DNA from: Datisca glomerata
Taxonomy: Eukaryota; Streptophyta; Magnoliopsida; Cucurbitales; Datiscaceae
Direction of reading: 5' to 3'
NCBI GenBank assembly: GCA_003255025.1
Contig: QANY01005285.1
Location: 509,001-573,000, forward strand
Length of the DNA: 64,000 bases
Positions 10,128 to 22,025 of the stretch are shown here, piece by piece (position 1 is the stretch's first letter; each line of letters begins with the position of its first letter). Under the pieces are notes generated by a model. That model made no database searches. It had not been told where the DNA came from and worked only from the letters and a program-made list of their open reading frames with translations. A program made the translations under genes and the position numbers.

Positions 10128-12016
10128 TGTTGGAATTATGTTCATAAAATAGGGTGTAATAACTATTTATGAGTAAACATTTATTTATTGACATTTATGA
10201 ATTACTGAATTTTTTGAATAAATGAAAGTTTTCTTTAATTAGAGTGTGTTTGTAACTTACTTAAGTTCTGGAACTATTATCAAAGTAAGAAGAGTAAAAG
10301 TCGAGCGATCTTCCAGACAAACTCTTTGAGATAGTGCAGAATGTTATTCACAGTCTTAGGATCGACTGGGCAATCGAATCCAATTAGTTTAGAGCAAAGG
10401 GTCGATTGTTTGGTTGAACCAAAGGATGTCGGTCTTGGGTCATGGGAGTGGAGACTCTAACGGTTAACTTAGACATGTTTTGGAATATGTTGAATAGACC
10501 AGAAACCAATTAGTTTATAGCAAAGTCGTTTATCTAGCTCCAAATCTAATTGTTATATCTTAAGGGTATTTTCATAATTACCTTAATGCTGAAGTGAATA
10601 TGAAACTTGAGTTAGTTACTTGCGATCTTTGATCTGCCAAAGGAGTGAGTTCGAATTTCCAAACAATACCTCGGCTGTTGGGACCGTGATTTAACTATGT
10701 CGGAGTTATGTAATTCACAGTTATGAAATTCATGATAAGATTGCAAAAGCAACAATATGACGTCACGCTTTATTGATGGGTGTGTGAATAAATAAACCAG
10801 GCCTGATACTCGAAGGCATTAGTCATTGAATAAGACATGGTGATTTGTATTAGACACTTCACTGATATGTCTTTCTTATTCACAGTCAATAAAGGAGTTA
10901 AGGAAATAATAACTAGAGGGGTTAAACGGTAATTTTACATCTCGATCTTGTTACTGATATTCAGAAAGGGTAATATCATAAAATATTTGGTGGACCGTGA
11001 AATATAAATTTTTATCTGTAACAACATAAACTGTAGCGTACATGAATGATAACTGATTCGGCATCGGACTTATAGTGGAGTCCTACGATGTCGAGATTAA
11101 ATAAGTCAGAAATTTATGTAGATAAATTAGTCGGGTATTTGAATCACAAAGCATTGTTCATGTGAGTCCATTCAGTCTCAAGAGTAGCTTATAAGAACAT
11201 GAATGAGAAACAACGACGGTTGGACCAAAAACGTGTTTTTGGACCAAGCTACACTTCTCGAACCCATATGAGATGGGTGTCATCACTAAATTAGTGAAGA
11301 GAATAATTAATGTTTAAATTAATTATTTTATTATTTTCTAATTATTAGCTAATTAGTAAATAAAAAAATTAATTAATTAATTGATAATGATCAATTTAAT
11401 TCATCAATTTGGACTGATAAATCTGAACACACTTTTTGCTATATAGGAGATATCAAAATCACACTAGTGCAGGGAAAAGAGATAATTTTTGGCAATTTAA
11501 TATATAGGGAAAATTCTATAATTATCATATAAGGGATTGCATCTTTATCCCCATCGTTAACCATATCCCTCAGTGTGTTAATCAACACAGAAAAAGGTTT
11601 CTCTCTCCCTGGAATACCTAGTTGCTGCCGATTTTGACAGTAGGGGAAGAAGAAAATTTATTTTTTTCTCTTTCAATCATTGTTTGAAGAGCCCAGACTC
11701 AATCCCTACAAAAATTCTTGAGAGATTTACTTCTGATTCTAACGCGTGATTGTCGGTGTGGAGATCAATTACTAGCTCTGCGAAGAACGAAGAATGTAAG
11801 ATAGAAATTGAATCCCGCTAAATTAGAAATTCTCCATTAATTGAAAAGGTATAGGATGTTTCAATATTTTCTAGATACGTTTATATGATTATGCATGTTC
11901 ATCGTTGGTTTGTGTTTAATTGGATTAAAAGTTTGTATGAAATGTTTTTTATATTCCACCCACGAACCGTTCGTGGTTTATTAATTTTTCTTCAAAATCT
12001 CAAACTCGATCCAACA
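10128..12016 (+). repeat. Complete copia 3' LTR (1889 bp)
   Basis: It starts TGTTGGAATTATG right after a polypurine tract and ends CTCGATCCAACA. The termini form a perfect 7-bp inverted repeat (TGTTGGA/TCCAACA). The same LTR family is found in minus orientation at 57841-57964 (fragment) and 63155-64000. The sequence to the right (12017) is gypsy leader. The copia element probably inserted there, but no target duplication can be tested because the copia 5' end is missing. Confidence 0.85.
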
Positions 12017-12489
12017 CCTCTGTCCTTCTGGGATGACCTCAACTAGAACCTTACAAAGGGGGAGCATGGTCATCCAAAACATGGGTTCATTTTGGTCCCG
12101 GTTTCCTCGGGGAGTGACAATTCCTCCAGCTTAGGGCGTCACCTCGTCCTTCCCTGGATAACCTTCCTCCAGGGTTCATTGAGTGCATGACGACTCTAAT
12201 GGTGAACTTTTAAGTCACATGGGAGGGTCGCAGAAGTGACATGCCTTTCTTCCCTTTCCTAGTTACCTCAGAGGTTACAACCACTGTATCTTTCTTCCTT
12301 TACCGGGCCATTATCATGATGGTAGAAAGTTTCTCCCCCGACTGGGGGAAGGGTGAATCCTCCATTTCGTCTCAAACTTCGTCGCCGTAGAATACCGAGC
12401 CCGGCCATTCTCTCGTTATGAGAGAAAAGGGGTTTCAAATGCTTTGAACAGGAACGACTTTACAGTCATTTACCACAAATGGCGCCAAC
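12017..12489 (-). mobile_element. Ty3/gypsy primer-binding site and leader fragment (minus)
   Basis: On the minus strand, TTGGCGCCATTTGTGG follows the LTR end directly (12474-12489 on the plus strand). TGGCGCC is the usual start of the primer-binding site of many plant Ty3/gypsy elements. The following 470 bp carry scattered stops and no convincing gag domain. The element is cut at 12016 by the copia LTR. Confidence 0.65.
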
Positions 12490-13237
12490 TGTTTTAGCCA
12501 AAAACTACAACAGTACAAATGTTAGTTTCCCGTACTGAGTTCGGGAGTCTTCCTGGCTGAGGGGGGAAGTCTACAGTGACGATGTCGAATGTGTCCTCTC
12601 TCGAGTGGATGTACTCTTTCTCGTGAGTGAAACTTCTCATGACGTCAACGTCTGCAAAACACTGATAAAGAACACAAAGAGCGAGGGAATCTAGGGGGTG
12701 CTTCGTCTAAGGGCCTCTAATGCCTAAGTCAATATTTGATCGATATTTTGACATAATTTCATTAGGTGAGAGAAGTCATACCTCTTATATTTATTGGTAG
12801 ATATATTTATACCTGAGTTTTCAGGTGGGGGAGAAGCATGTCAAAGAAACCTTTCAGAGGCATGCTAGGGAAGCCTCAGAATACACAGAGCCTGTCTTTG
12901 ATTGGACAAAAGGGAGGTGACCTTGACATAAAACGTTCAGCATCAAATGTTGAAATGATCGGACGAAGACTATCCTGACATCTTTTCATAGCGATTGGGT
13001 CTATAGGGTGCTACTTTCGATGACTAATGATGGTCTTGTGTTCGGGATTATCCAAGCTCTCTTTGTAGACTTTTATTCCTCCTCTTTTGTGTGCCCGGGT
13101 TTGTGCAACCCGGGCAACCTCGATGCTGATTAGGTGATGTCGGTTCTTTCCCCCAAGACGTTTCTTCATCAGAGGTCCCCTAATACGGCGTGACACGTGT
13201 AGTTGCGTCATTGGTGGTTGGAAAAACACTCATAACA
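12490..13237 (-). repeat. Ty3/gypsy-type 5' LTR (748 bp, minus orientation)
   Basis: On the minus strand it begins TGTTATGAGTG (at 13237) and ends TTTTGGCTAAAACA (at 12490), so it has TG...CA ends and is followed at once by the TGGCGCC primer site. A TATA-like GGTATAAATATA lies near 12810 on the minus strand, a plausible LTR promoter. A perfect 9-bp-arm palindrome with a 5-base loop (13093-13115, GCCCGGGTT/AACCCGGGC) lies in the upstream part. No internal coding survives. Confidence 0.75.
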
Positions 13238-14520
13238 GTTTGGTAGTTACTTTCTAGATTTAAGCTATTATTTCTTCTCTTATGAGTCTTGAAACTAAGT
13301 AAAGACATATTGTTCTTGAGTTATAATCTTTACTTTAAGATACGAGACTCAGGCGGGGAACCTTAGTTAAATAAAAATAGGAAGGTCTATGCATTTTGCA
13401 AGGGGCATGGGATTTTGTAGGAAACCTCAACGCTGAGGCGTCAAACAAAATGATCTTCGTCCCTGGATAACTTGAAAAAAAAGGCCTATAAGAGCATAAA
13501 GAGTTGTGAGGCGATAAAACGATCCCATTGCCACCTTACGGCTTTTTCTTAAACGAGATATTAGTGACATCTATTAACATTGATGTTCGAGAAGATTAGT
13601 AAGACAAACTACTAATCAAATATATCAAAAAGTATATAAAGGCAATCGACGGTGAGTAAGACATACATCTATTATCGTATAGTAGATAAGGCAATTGGAG
13701 ATCACCGTAGGCCGTTGTCCTCCTCCTAACTTCTGCTCACCTCTCACCAATGCAACCGTTATATAGACCTTCGTCTTCTTATAATAAGAATTCTACTAAC
13801 ACAGGAGATGTTCCTATATTTTCTCATCCAATCTGTCATCTTCCTAGAAAAACTCAATAATAAAATTCACGTGGCACTTCAGATAAATTAAATTTTCGAT
13901 ATACAATATTGCTATTAATAGATTGAACAGTTTCTGGTATTCTTTGGGAGGCATGAATCACTTTATTTCTGTTTTCACAAGTGAATTATTATAGAACATG
14001 TCAAACAACATCTGGCTGATTCTTCAAAGGAACATGACATAATCCTAAGTTAACAGGTAAAACTGTTAGACCATCTTTTCCGAACTTCTCGACGTTCACA
14101 AAAGGTAACAAATTTACGTTGGTAGAGTGGAAAAATATATATAATAAACTAATGGAAACGAAAGGTACTTAATTTGCCAAGGAAAGCGCACCCCCAATAC
14201 ACGAAGACGAAGGTGGTGGTGACTGGTGAGTGATGACTTTACAGAATGGACACCGAAAGAGTCCAGATTACCCGCGTTTTCCCTCCTCACCATCCGCCGT
14301 TATCAGAGATCCATTTGTAAAAACTAATGTCATTTTATATTTGCTAATACTATACACTCCGAAAATTAAGATCGACAGTGACGATTAATATTTGGAATTT
14401 TGTAATGACGGAGCTGTAATTGGGATTTGGGATTTGGGTTTCCAAGCTGTTCTTCATTACTAAATTAATCAAATTTTTGCATTGTGATTCTGAATCCGAG
14501 TACTAATAGCCACTCCATCT
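13238..14520. other. Intergenic region upstream of the SnRK2 gene
   Basis: A/T-rich DNA without a convincing coding frame or bounded repeat. It holds the distal promoter of the kinase gene that starts at 14669. I see no RNA gene. Confidence 0.6.
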
Positions 14521-14582
14521 CCACGTGCACTCTCCCTTCACTCCCTCCTAAATTTAGGTTGACGAAATTTTTATTTATAAAT
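14521..14582 (+). promoter_or_regulatory. G-box/ABRE and TATA box of the SnRK2 promoter
   Basis: CCACGTGC (14521-14528) contains a perfect CACGTG G-box, the core of ABA-responsive elements. TTTATAAAT (14574-14582) is a good TATA box about 90 bp before the ATG. Abscisic-acid or stress responsiveness would suit a SnRK2 gene but is inferred from the motif only. Confidence 0.5.
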
Positions 14583-14668
14583 CTCCAACATTTTTCTCGT
14601 TGCCTTTGAATCCATTTCCTTCAACTCTCAACCCACCTGAGGTGTTCTGTTCGTGTTTCATTCTGAAG

Positions 14669-17174
14669 ATGGACAAGTACGAGGTGGTTAAGCATTTGGG
14701 TGCTGGGAATTTCGGGGTGGCCAGACTCATGAAGCACAAGGAGACCAAAGAGCTTGTCGCCATGAAATACATTGAGCGTGGTCACAAGGTTGGTTTATTA
14801 TTCCCTTCTCTATTCATTTCCTTTTCAGCTCTTTAATCTGTCTGTCATCTTATCTAATCTCCCGTTTAGCGAGAATGGCTGTTTCTAATTTGCGTTAGTT
14901 CGATTGCAGATTGATGAGAATGTAGCAAGAGAGATTATAAACCATAGATCGCTTCGCCATCCAAACATAATCCGCTTTAAAGAGGCAAGTCCCCCCCCCC
15001 CCCCCCCNNNNNNCCCCCCCCCCCCCCGGTTCTGAGATTTATTACTTAAAAAAATGATCAAGTGCTTTTAGTAATGAATCACTTATTCAAGAACCAGGAG
15101 AAATCCAATCTCTTGTTCCTTTGTTATTGCCTAGGATGCCACCTAATTATGGAAATTTTCAAAAAATGCTAACCCATTTGTCGAAGTCTATTAGCTGCTT
15201 AAGATTCAGTGATTCACAATCTGATTTTTAAGCAAATTAAGTAAGTTCTAAGGTTGTTAATCAACTGTAAATGTAGGAATTAGGATTAATCGTTGGCAAA
15301 GAATTTGGTGTAAAAGAGTAAAGACTTCTTTTGGTTTAATTTGTATAGGTGGTTTTGACTCCTACTCATTTGGCAATTGTGATGGAGTACGCAGCAGGAG
15401 GAGAGCTCTTTGAGAGAATCTGCAATGCTGGTCGTTTCAGTGAAGACGAGGTTTATCTCTTCTCCGTTTCGCTCACTCTTGCTTTAGTTGCAATTGTTTT
15501 TGAAGGCATGTCATGTATAATGATTCATTGATTCGTTTTTACGTTGATTTTACAGGCTAGATATTTCTTTCAGCAGCTCATTTCTGGTGTTGATTACTGT
15601 CACTCAATGGTAATATTAAACTTGAAGTTAGGAGTACCCCCTTTGGCCCTTTCTTCATCTTTTAATTAAAATGCTTCTCATCATTTAATCTATTTTTCCT
15701 TTTCATTCTTATGTTACAGCAAATATGCCATAGAGATTTGAAGCTAGAAAACACGCTTTTAGATGGAAACCCGGCACCTCGCTTGAAGATCTGTGATTTT
15801 GGATACTCTAAGGTATAAAAGACTCTATTCTGTATGATTTGTTTGCTTACCTGATATGATGCTATTTGGCTGATTTTGTTTGAGTTCTCAAGTCATCTGT
15901 GCTGCATTCAAGACCCAAGTCAACCGTCGGTACACCAGCATATATAGCACCAGAGGTTCTTTCTCGACGGGAGTATGATGGGAAGGTGCTTATTCAAATC
16001 TACTCCACTGCAGTTTTTAACTGATTGTTCATATTCAACACTAGTGCACAACATTGTGAGCTAGGCTTAAGTTCTGGTTTTATATGATTATGTTAAATCC
16101 TTTTACAAGCTAATATTACATGTTTTCATGACCATTTTAAATCTGGGATGAATTCAAAAATTAAATGATATGAACTTATCAAAAGAGAGATTTAACATCT
16201 TTAATACGAGGACAATACTAACTGTTGGTTCCATGTAGTGAAGATGCTGCTAACTTGTTTGCTTGTTTTTGCGAATTTATGTACATTTATGAGTTTCAAG
16301 TTAAAACTCTACAGAATGTTCTAGAACGTTAAAGAGAACTAATTGACTGGAGGTTGTTTTAAAATTACTGGCAAGATGTTTTTCTTTCAAAAATGAAGAT
16401 GCTTATTCAAACCAGTATGTCTTTCTTTATTCAATTCCATTTTCTTGTTCTTGTTTCATAGTTAGCAGATGTTTGGTCATGTGGAGTAACCCTCTATGTT
16501 ATGCTGGTCGGAGCTTACCCTTTTGAAGATCAAGAGGACCCCAAAAATTTTAGGAAAACAATCCAGGTAGCTTCATCTTCTTATTTACAGTTTACAAATA
16601 GTTGGTTAATTAACCCTTTCCTTTCTTTCTTCACCTAATATCATTTCACTTTGTCATTCTGCAGCGGATCGTGGCTGTTCATTACAAAATCCCTGATTAC
16701 GTTCACATATCTCAAGATTGTAGACACCTAATCTCTCGCATTTTTGTCGCCAATCCATCTCGGGTATGTGATCTTATTAAATGTTCAGAAACAGTTTATT
16801 AGTATTTCAACCTTTCTTTAAACTGATTTTCTTTTGTTTTCATGGTTTGTCAGAGAATTACGATAAAAGAAATAAAAAATCATCCATGGTTCTTAAAGAA
16901 CTTGCCGAGGGAGCTAACGGAATCAGCTCAAGCAGTCTATTACCAGAGGAATAACCCAAGCTTTTCTCTCCAAAGTGTGGATGAGATAATGAAAATTGTG
17001 GAAGAGGCAAGAAACCCAGCTCCATCTTCATTGCCATACAGAGGTTTTGGATGGGGAGAAGAAGGCGATGAAGAAAATGAAGATCTTGATGTGGAAGTTG
17101 AAGAAGATGAAGAAGATGAGTACGACAAGAGGGTGAAGGAAGTTCATGCAAGTGGGGAGTATCGAATGAGTTAA
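14669..17174 (+). CDS. SnRK2: SnRK2-type serine/threonine protein kinase, 9 exons
   Basis: Exons: 14669-14788, 14910-14984, 15349-15450, 15556-15609, 15720-15812, 15893-15985, 16462-16566, 16665-16763 and 16854-17174, giving 353 aa, normal for the family. Visible are the glycine loop GAGNFG (11-16), ATP lysine K33, HRD (121-123), DFG (143-145), activation-loop serines in [14 protein letters not shown] (149-162) and APE (167-169). After the kinase domain comes the SnRK2 box ([18 protein letters not shown]) and a strongly acidic Glu/Asp tail ending [12 protein letters not shown]. SnRK2 kinases phosphorylate targets such as ABRE-binding factors and decapping proteins during osmotic stress. The MDKYEVV start and acidic tail resemble the ABA-independent subclass I. 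Intron 2 begins with GC instead of GT and contains an assembly gap. All exon junctions keep frame. Confidence 0.95.
15008..15013. other. Assembly gap (6 N) inside a poly-C run
   Basis: Runs of C flank the Ns on both sides (14991-15007 and 15014-15027), within intron 2 of the kinase gene. This is most likely a gap-closure or base-calling artefact, so the intron length is unreliable. Confidence 0.9.
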
Positions 17175-18510
17175 GAAATGTAATCTTTTGTGTTAGAATC
17201 AAATGAAAACTTATGTTGTGTCGTGAAGATTCTCGTTTTTGTCTGTATAGAGGAAGGTCAATAATTAAGGTTATAAAGTCATAAATTAGTAAACATTGGT
17301 TTGTTCTTATGAACATGTAAGGTTGTTTATCTATTGTTAACTGTAACTCCCATGTACGAGAGTACTCTCCTAAATCATGTGATACCCATTAAGTAAACGT
17401 TAGTTTCTATGTATGTAGAAGTGCGACAACCAAATATGTTTGAATGACATAAAAGAAGAGAAGGGCTGTTGGGTTGGGACAGAGGATCCTCAAAAACAGC
17501 TAAGTTATGCGTATAAGTTGGGGAATAGATGAAGGAGTGTCATTCATGTGTGAAGAAAAGAAAATTTAAAAAAAAACACGTGAAAAAAGGGAATCAAAAT
17601 AGATGACAGAATGGAAGACAGAGGTTACGGTTACAATGGCTAAAATGGAAGGTTGGGGGCCAGACAGAGGCGGCAGAAAGAAGGAGGGTCCTAATTATTC
17701 ATACAAATCAAAAGAAAAACACAGGTGGATCCATTATTGATATTATTCCCATTCGCAAGTGTGGATCCCTCACATTTAGAACGTTAACGCTAAGGGGGAT
17801 GGTTTAATGATTGATACAGCTAACTATTCCCAATACTAAACCATTTTAGAATAATAATCTCAATTGCTTCCAACATCCTACAACTCTTTTCTCCTTTTTA
17901 GCTTTCTTTCTTAAGGCTCAATTTAATTTATTAATGAGTCACACTGTCATAATCACACCGACTGTTGATGCCGCCACATTCGGCTATGATTTCTCCCTCT
18001 CTGTCTCTCTCTCCCCTCTTTCTTTCTATAACGGCATTCCTTCCCACTTCCATGAACATTAGCATTAACATTATAGTATATAACATTTGGGAAAATTTTC
18101 TATTACTCGTGAAAAACAGAAAAACTCAACATTCTTATCATTCATATTTTTTGAAGAGACTATTGAAATTTAAAAAAAATGTATATGTAATATTAAATGA
18201 TTTTATTTAAAATATGATTAAAACATAAACGTTCACATAATTTATAGGAAAATTGGCATTGATTACGGGTAATCATGATACCCAATTTCCAATCTGCCTA
18301 ATTTTTTTTTTTTTAAATTGGAGGAATAACAGACAATAACACAGCGTATAGTGTGTAGTGCATAGCTAGCTCTATTATAATTGGACCCCACGAAAGCTAC
18401 AGCTATGACTATGAGTCTATGAGCAAGCAAACACAACACCTCACCTCCCACTTCCCTCCTTTTTCTCTGTTGAATGAATTTGACCAAAACACGCAGCAGA
18501 GCAACCCCTC
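17175..18510. other. Intergenic region between SnRK2 and patellin genes
   Basis: It contains the 3' end of the kinase transcript and the distal promoter of the patellin gene. Two short pyrimidine-rich patches (about 17985-18030 and 18455-18475) are visible. I see no coding region, RNA gene or bounded repeat. Confidence 0.6.
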
Positions 18511-18568
18511 CACTCTTTATAACTGCCCCTTCCCCCATTATCATCTCCTCAACCCCTCCCTCCCTCTC

Positions 18569-18614
<46 letters not shown>
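18511..18614 (+). promoter_or_regulatory. TATA box and (CT)n tract of the patellin 5' region
   Basis: TTTATAAC (18516-18523) could serve as the TATA box. A nearly pure CT microsatellite spans 18557-18614, about 90 bp before the ATG, a place where plant 5' leaders often carry pyrimidine tracts. The transcription start is inferred. Confidence 0.5.
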
Positions 18615-18617
<3 letters not shown>

Positions 18618-18700
18618 TAATAAGTTCGTGAGGAATCATTGTGTTTCTATCATACACTTTGAGTTTTAGAAAGAGAGAGAGATTGAAATTGAAGAGCAGA

Positions 18701-21084
18701 ATGGCTGAGCACGACCAAAAGGCATTATCTACAGAAGCGGTTGTCACTGATGTTCCTTTAGCTGACAATCTATCTATTGACTCCGACGAAAAGCAACCAT
18801 TGAAGCCCATTTCTGACCCTGTTGAACAACTGCCTGCCACTCCTGAAGTTCAAGACTTCAAATCTGTAGACAAGGTTGATGACAAAATGCCCCAGTCTGG
18901 TTCTTTCAAGGAAGAGAGCACCAAAGTTGCTGATCTTCCTGATCCCGACAAGAAATCACTCCAGGAGCTTAAGCGACTCATCCGGGAAGCTCTTGACAAT
19001 CATGAATTTACAACTCTGCCATCACCTCCAGTTGTCACGAAGGAAGTAGAAGAAGACAAGGAAAAGCCAGTAGTGGCTGAAGAGAAAGAGGAACCGTCTA
19101 AAGAAGGTACTGATGATCATGCTCAGAAGCCACAACCTGAGGCTACTGAACGTGAAACAAAGGAGCAAGGGCAGAAAGATGACATTTTGACGCCTCCAGT
19201 CCAAACGGAGCATGGAAAAGTGGTGGTTGCTGCGGTGACTGAAGAGAAGGTGGCTGTTCAAGCTGCAGACACTGTACCGGTGGACGATGATGGTGCTAAG
19301 ACGGTTGAAGCCATTGAAGAGACTATCGTGGCCGTCTCCTCAGTGGTTCCATCGCAGCAGCCACCGCCATCTGAAGCAGGGCAACTGACTGTTCAGCCTC
19401 CGGAGATGGAAAAGGAAGCTGCCAAGATTGAGAACGTGCCGCCGCCGCCCCCGGAAGAGGTATCCATCTGGGGCATACCGCTCCTGGCTGATGAGAGGAG
19501 CGACGTAGTTCTGTTGAAATTTCTGAGAGCAAGAGATTTCAAGGTGAAAGACGCATTCACCATGATTAAGAACACTGTTCGATGGAGAAAAGAGTTCAAG
19601 ATTGAGGAGTTGATGGAAGAAGATTTGGGTAATGATTTAGATAAAGTGGTGTTCATGCATGGTTTTGACAAGGAAGGACACCCTGTTTGCTACAATGTAT
19701 ATGGGGAATTCCGGAGCAAGGAGCTGTATCAGAAAACATTTTCTGATGAAGAAAAGAGGCAGAAATTCCTCAGAAGGAGAATTCAATTCCTTGAGAAAAG
19801 CATTAGGAAATTGGATTTCACCCCTGGAGGCATCTCTACCATTGTTCAAGTCAATGATTTGAAGAATTCTCCTGGGCCTGGAAAATGGGAGCTTAGACAA
19901 GCCACCAAACAGGCTCTCCAATTACTCCAAGATAACTATCCTGAATTTGTTGCCAAACAGGTCTGCTTCATTAGCAATTTGAATTGTTTCCTTTCCTTTC
20001 CAGATGATATTATTGTTTGGTCTGATGTTTGATTTTGATGTTGTTGATGACAGGTGTTTATCAATGTTCCCTGGTGGTACCTTGCAGTGAATAGAATGAT
20101 GAGCCCATTTTTGACTCAGAGGACAAAAAGCAAGTTTGTTTTTGCAGGCCCTTCGAAATCAGCTGAGTCCCTCTTGAGGTTGGAACCAAAATATATGGCT
20201 TTTCTTTCAAATTATAATCAATTCTTCTCTATTTTATAATTTGGATATAGTTCGACACTAACATAGAAAAATATATTTTTAGGTACATAGCAGCAGAACA
20301 ATTGCCTGTTAAATATGGAGGACTGAGCAATGAAGGTGAATTTGGGATGGGTGATAGTGTAACTGAGGTACCTGTGAAGCCAGCATCAAAGCACACAGTT
20401 GAAATTCCAGTCAATGAGGTTGGTTTTCTTTTGTCCTTTTGTCTATTTCAAATTCATAAAGCAAATTTGCATAGGGGAGTGGAATCTTTCCTTGGATTCT
20501 CTGAAAACTCTGTAGTCTGTTTCTTTATTCATATATATATTTTTCTCTTTTTATCTAATTGCAAGCAACCTTTAGTTTAGACCCATATCTTTCATGAAAT
20601 TTTTTAAATTTTCTCAGGCATATTAACCAAATATTATTAATTAATTTGTGGGTTGTTGTGAACATTATAATAGGACAGTTTACCTTGTTTTTTGGAAATA
20701 ATGCAGAAAAGATGCCCCCTAAGAAACAAAATACTAGAATATTTTGCTGGTTACAAATCATGTCAAATATTTAAGCATTTTTGTTGTAAGAGTAAACTAG
20801 AAGTGTGGTAAAATGAAAATGTGCAGGCAAGTGTGGTGAATTGGGAAGTGAGAGTGGTGGGATGGGAAGTAAGCTATGGAGCAGAGTTTGTGCCAAGTGC
20901 TGAAGGAAGTTACACAGTGATAATTCAAAAGGCAAGGAAGGTTTCATCAACAAGTGAAGAAGAAGCAGTTGTATCCAATAGTTTCAAGATTGGTGAGGCT
21001 GGCAAGGTTGTTCTTACTATTCACAATCCCACCTCCAAGAAGAAGCTTCTTCTCTACCGCTTGAAGATCAACTCTTCTCATTAA
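18701..21084 (+). CDS. PATL: Patellin-like SEC14-GOLD protein, 4 exons
   Basis: Exons: 18701-19960, 20054-20178, 20283-20418 and 20827-21084, giving 592 aa. The ATG at 18701 is chosen because MAEHDQKAL begins the acidic patellin N-terminus; an in-frame ATG at 18641 would add 20 basic residues and lies just after the CT tract. Residues 1-250 are rich in Glu, Lys, Pro and Val. IWGIPLLADERSDVVLLKFL (about 255-274) opens the CRAL-TRIO N-terminal region, and the SEC14 lipid-binding domain follows (HGFDKEGHPVCYNVYGEF, NVPWWYLAVNRMMSPFL). The C-terminus, including VVGWEVSYGAEFVPSAEGSY, is a GOLD domain ending KLLLYRLKINSSH. Patellins bind phosphoinositides and act at the cell plate and plasma membrane. 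Family assignment is firm; which patellin it is cannot be said. Confidence 0.95.
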
Positions 21085-21799
21085 TGAATCATATGCTTTT
21101 TAATTTGCCTGGATTATATTTTTGCATTTGCTCTATTTTATACAGAAAAAGAAGCTGCTTTTATTGTGTTTAATTGTAATTTTTTGGCTACTTTATTTTC
21201 CTGAATATAAAATATGCTCTTTTTTATTCAAAAGTTCAATTTTTTGGTGGGTTTTCTACATCTTGATAAATTGTTTAAGTCAGATAAAAGGTGAACTACG
21301 CTAATATCCTTATAGTTTGTCATAATTGTACAATTACATTTATTGTTGAGTAAGATTCCGATGTAGATTCTATGATAATGAAGAACAAATTGATGAGTAA
21401 ATTATTGACAAGATGGGTCAATAACTGCCACAATGATAAAACTTTAATCTCTAACGACGTAACATTTCCTCTTATTCATGAGAATTGATTGTTTTTTATA
21501 TCTAACATTATGTATGAAATGGTATTTGAAGACTCTTAGTATAGCCATAAAATCATTAGTAAATACTTCTACAACATGTTCTATATTTTCATGAGATCGT
21601 GAATTTGCCTAAGTAATTGATAATTGTATTGTATAACTTTTTTAAAAATTTTACGTGTAAGGATAAACTCTTATATTTTTAATATGCAAGAATAATCATT
21701 TTTAAAGCTTTACATGTATGAATTAATTTATTTGAGATATAGCAATGGGGGTTTTGAAATTTAGTATTCTGTTCACTAAATAATATTAGTTGAAGGGTT

Positions 21800-22025
21800 A
21801 TATTTGGAAAATAGCAGGAAAAAACAGATTTTAGGGTGGAGTTGCAAAACTAATTGAAAAAAATTTTATTTGTAAAAATGGCTGAGATTTATTTATCAAA
21901 ATTATATAGCGGTAAATAAATTATTTATCATATTTCAGCCATTTTTGTAATAAAAAAATTTCTAGACATTTTTGGAGCTAGGAAATGAGTCATTTTTGCA
22001 GAACTAGCTTATATTTACATCTAAT
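21800..22025. repeat. MITE-like inverted-repeat element
   Basis: TGTAAAAATGGCTGA near 21870 and its counterpart TTTCAGCCATTTTTGTAA near 21935 pair around a short A/T-rich centre containing TAAATAAATTATTTA. The outer sequence AGTTGCAAAACTA... is mirrored by CATTTTTGCAGAACTAGC near 22000. No clear target duplication was found, so the ends are approximate. Confidence 0.45.

Noticed and set aside
14991..15027. Poly-C run as a possible i-motif or quadruplex
   Set aside because: It borders an N-gap and two other gaps show the same pattern, so it is probably an assembly artefact.
16858..17316. 152-codon minus-strand frame opposite the last SnRK2 exon
   Set aside because: It is the antisense of the GAA/GAT-rich acidic tail, which rarely yields stops on the other strand.
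18541..18840. 99-codon minus-strand frame with Arg-Glu repeats
   Set aside because: Most of it translates the (CT)n tract and patellin coding DNA in reverse.
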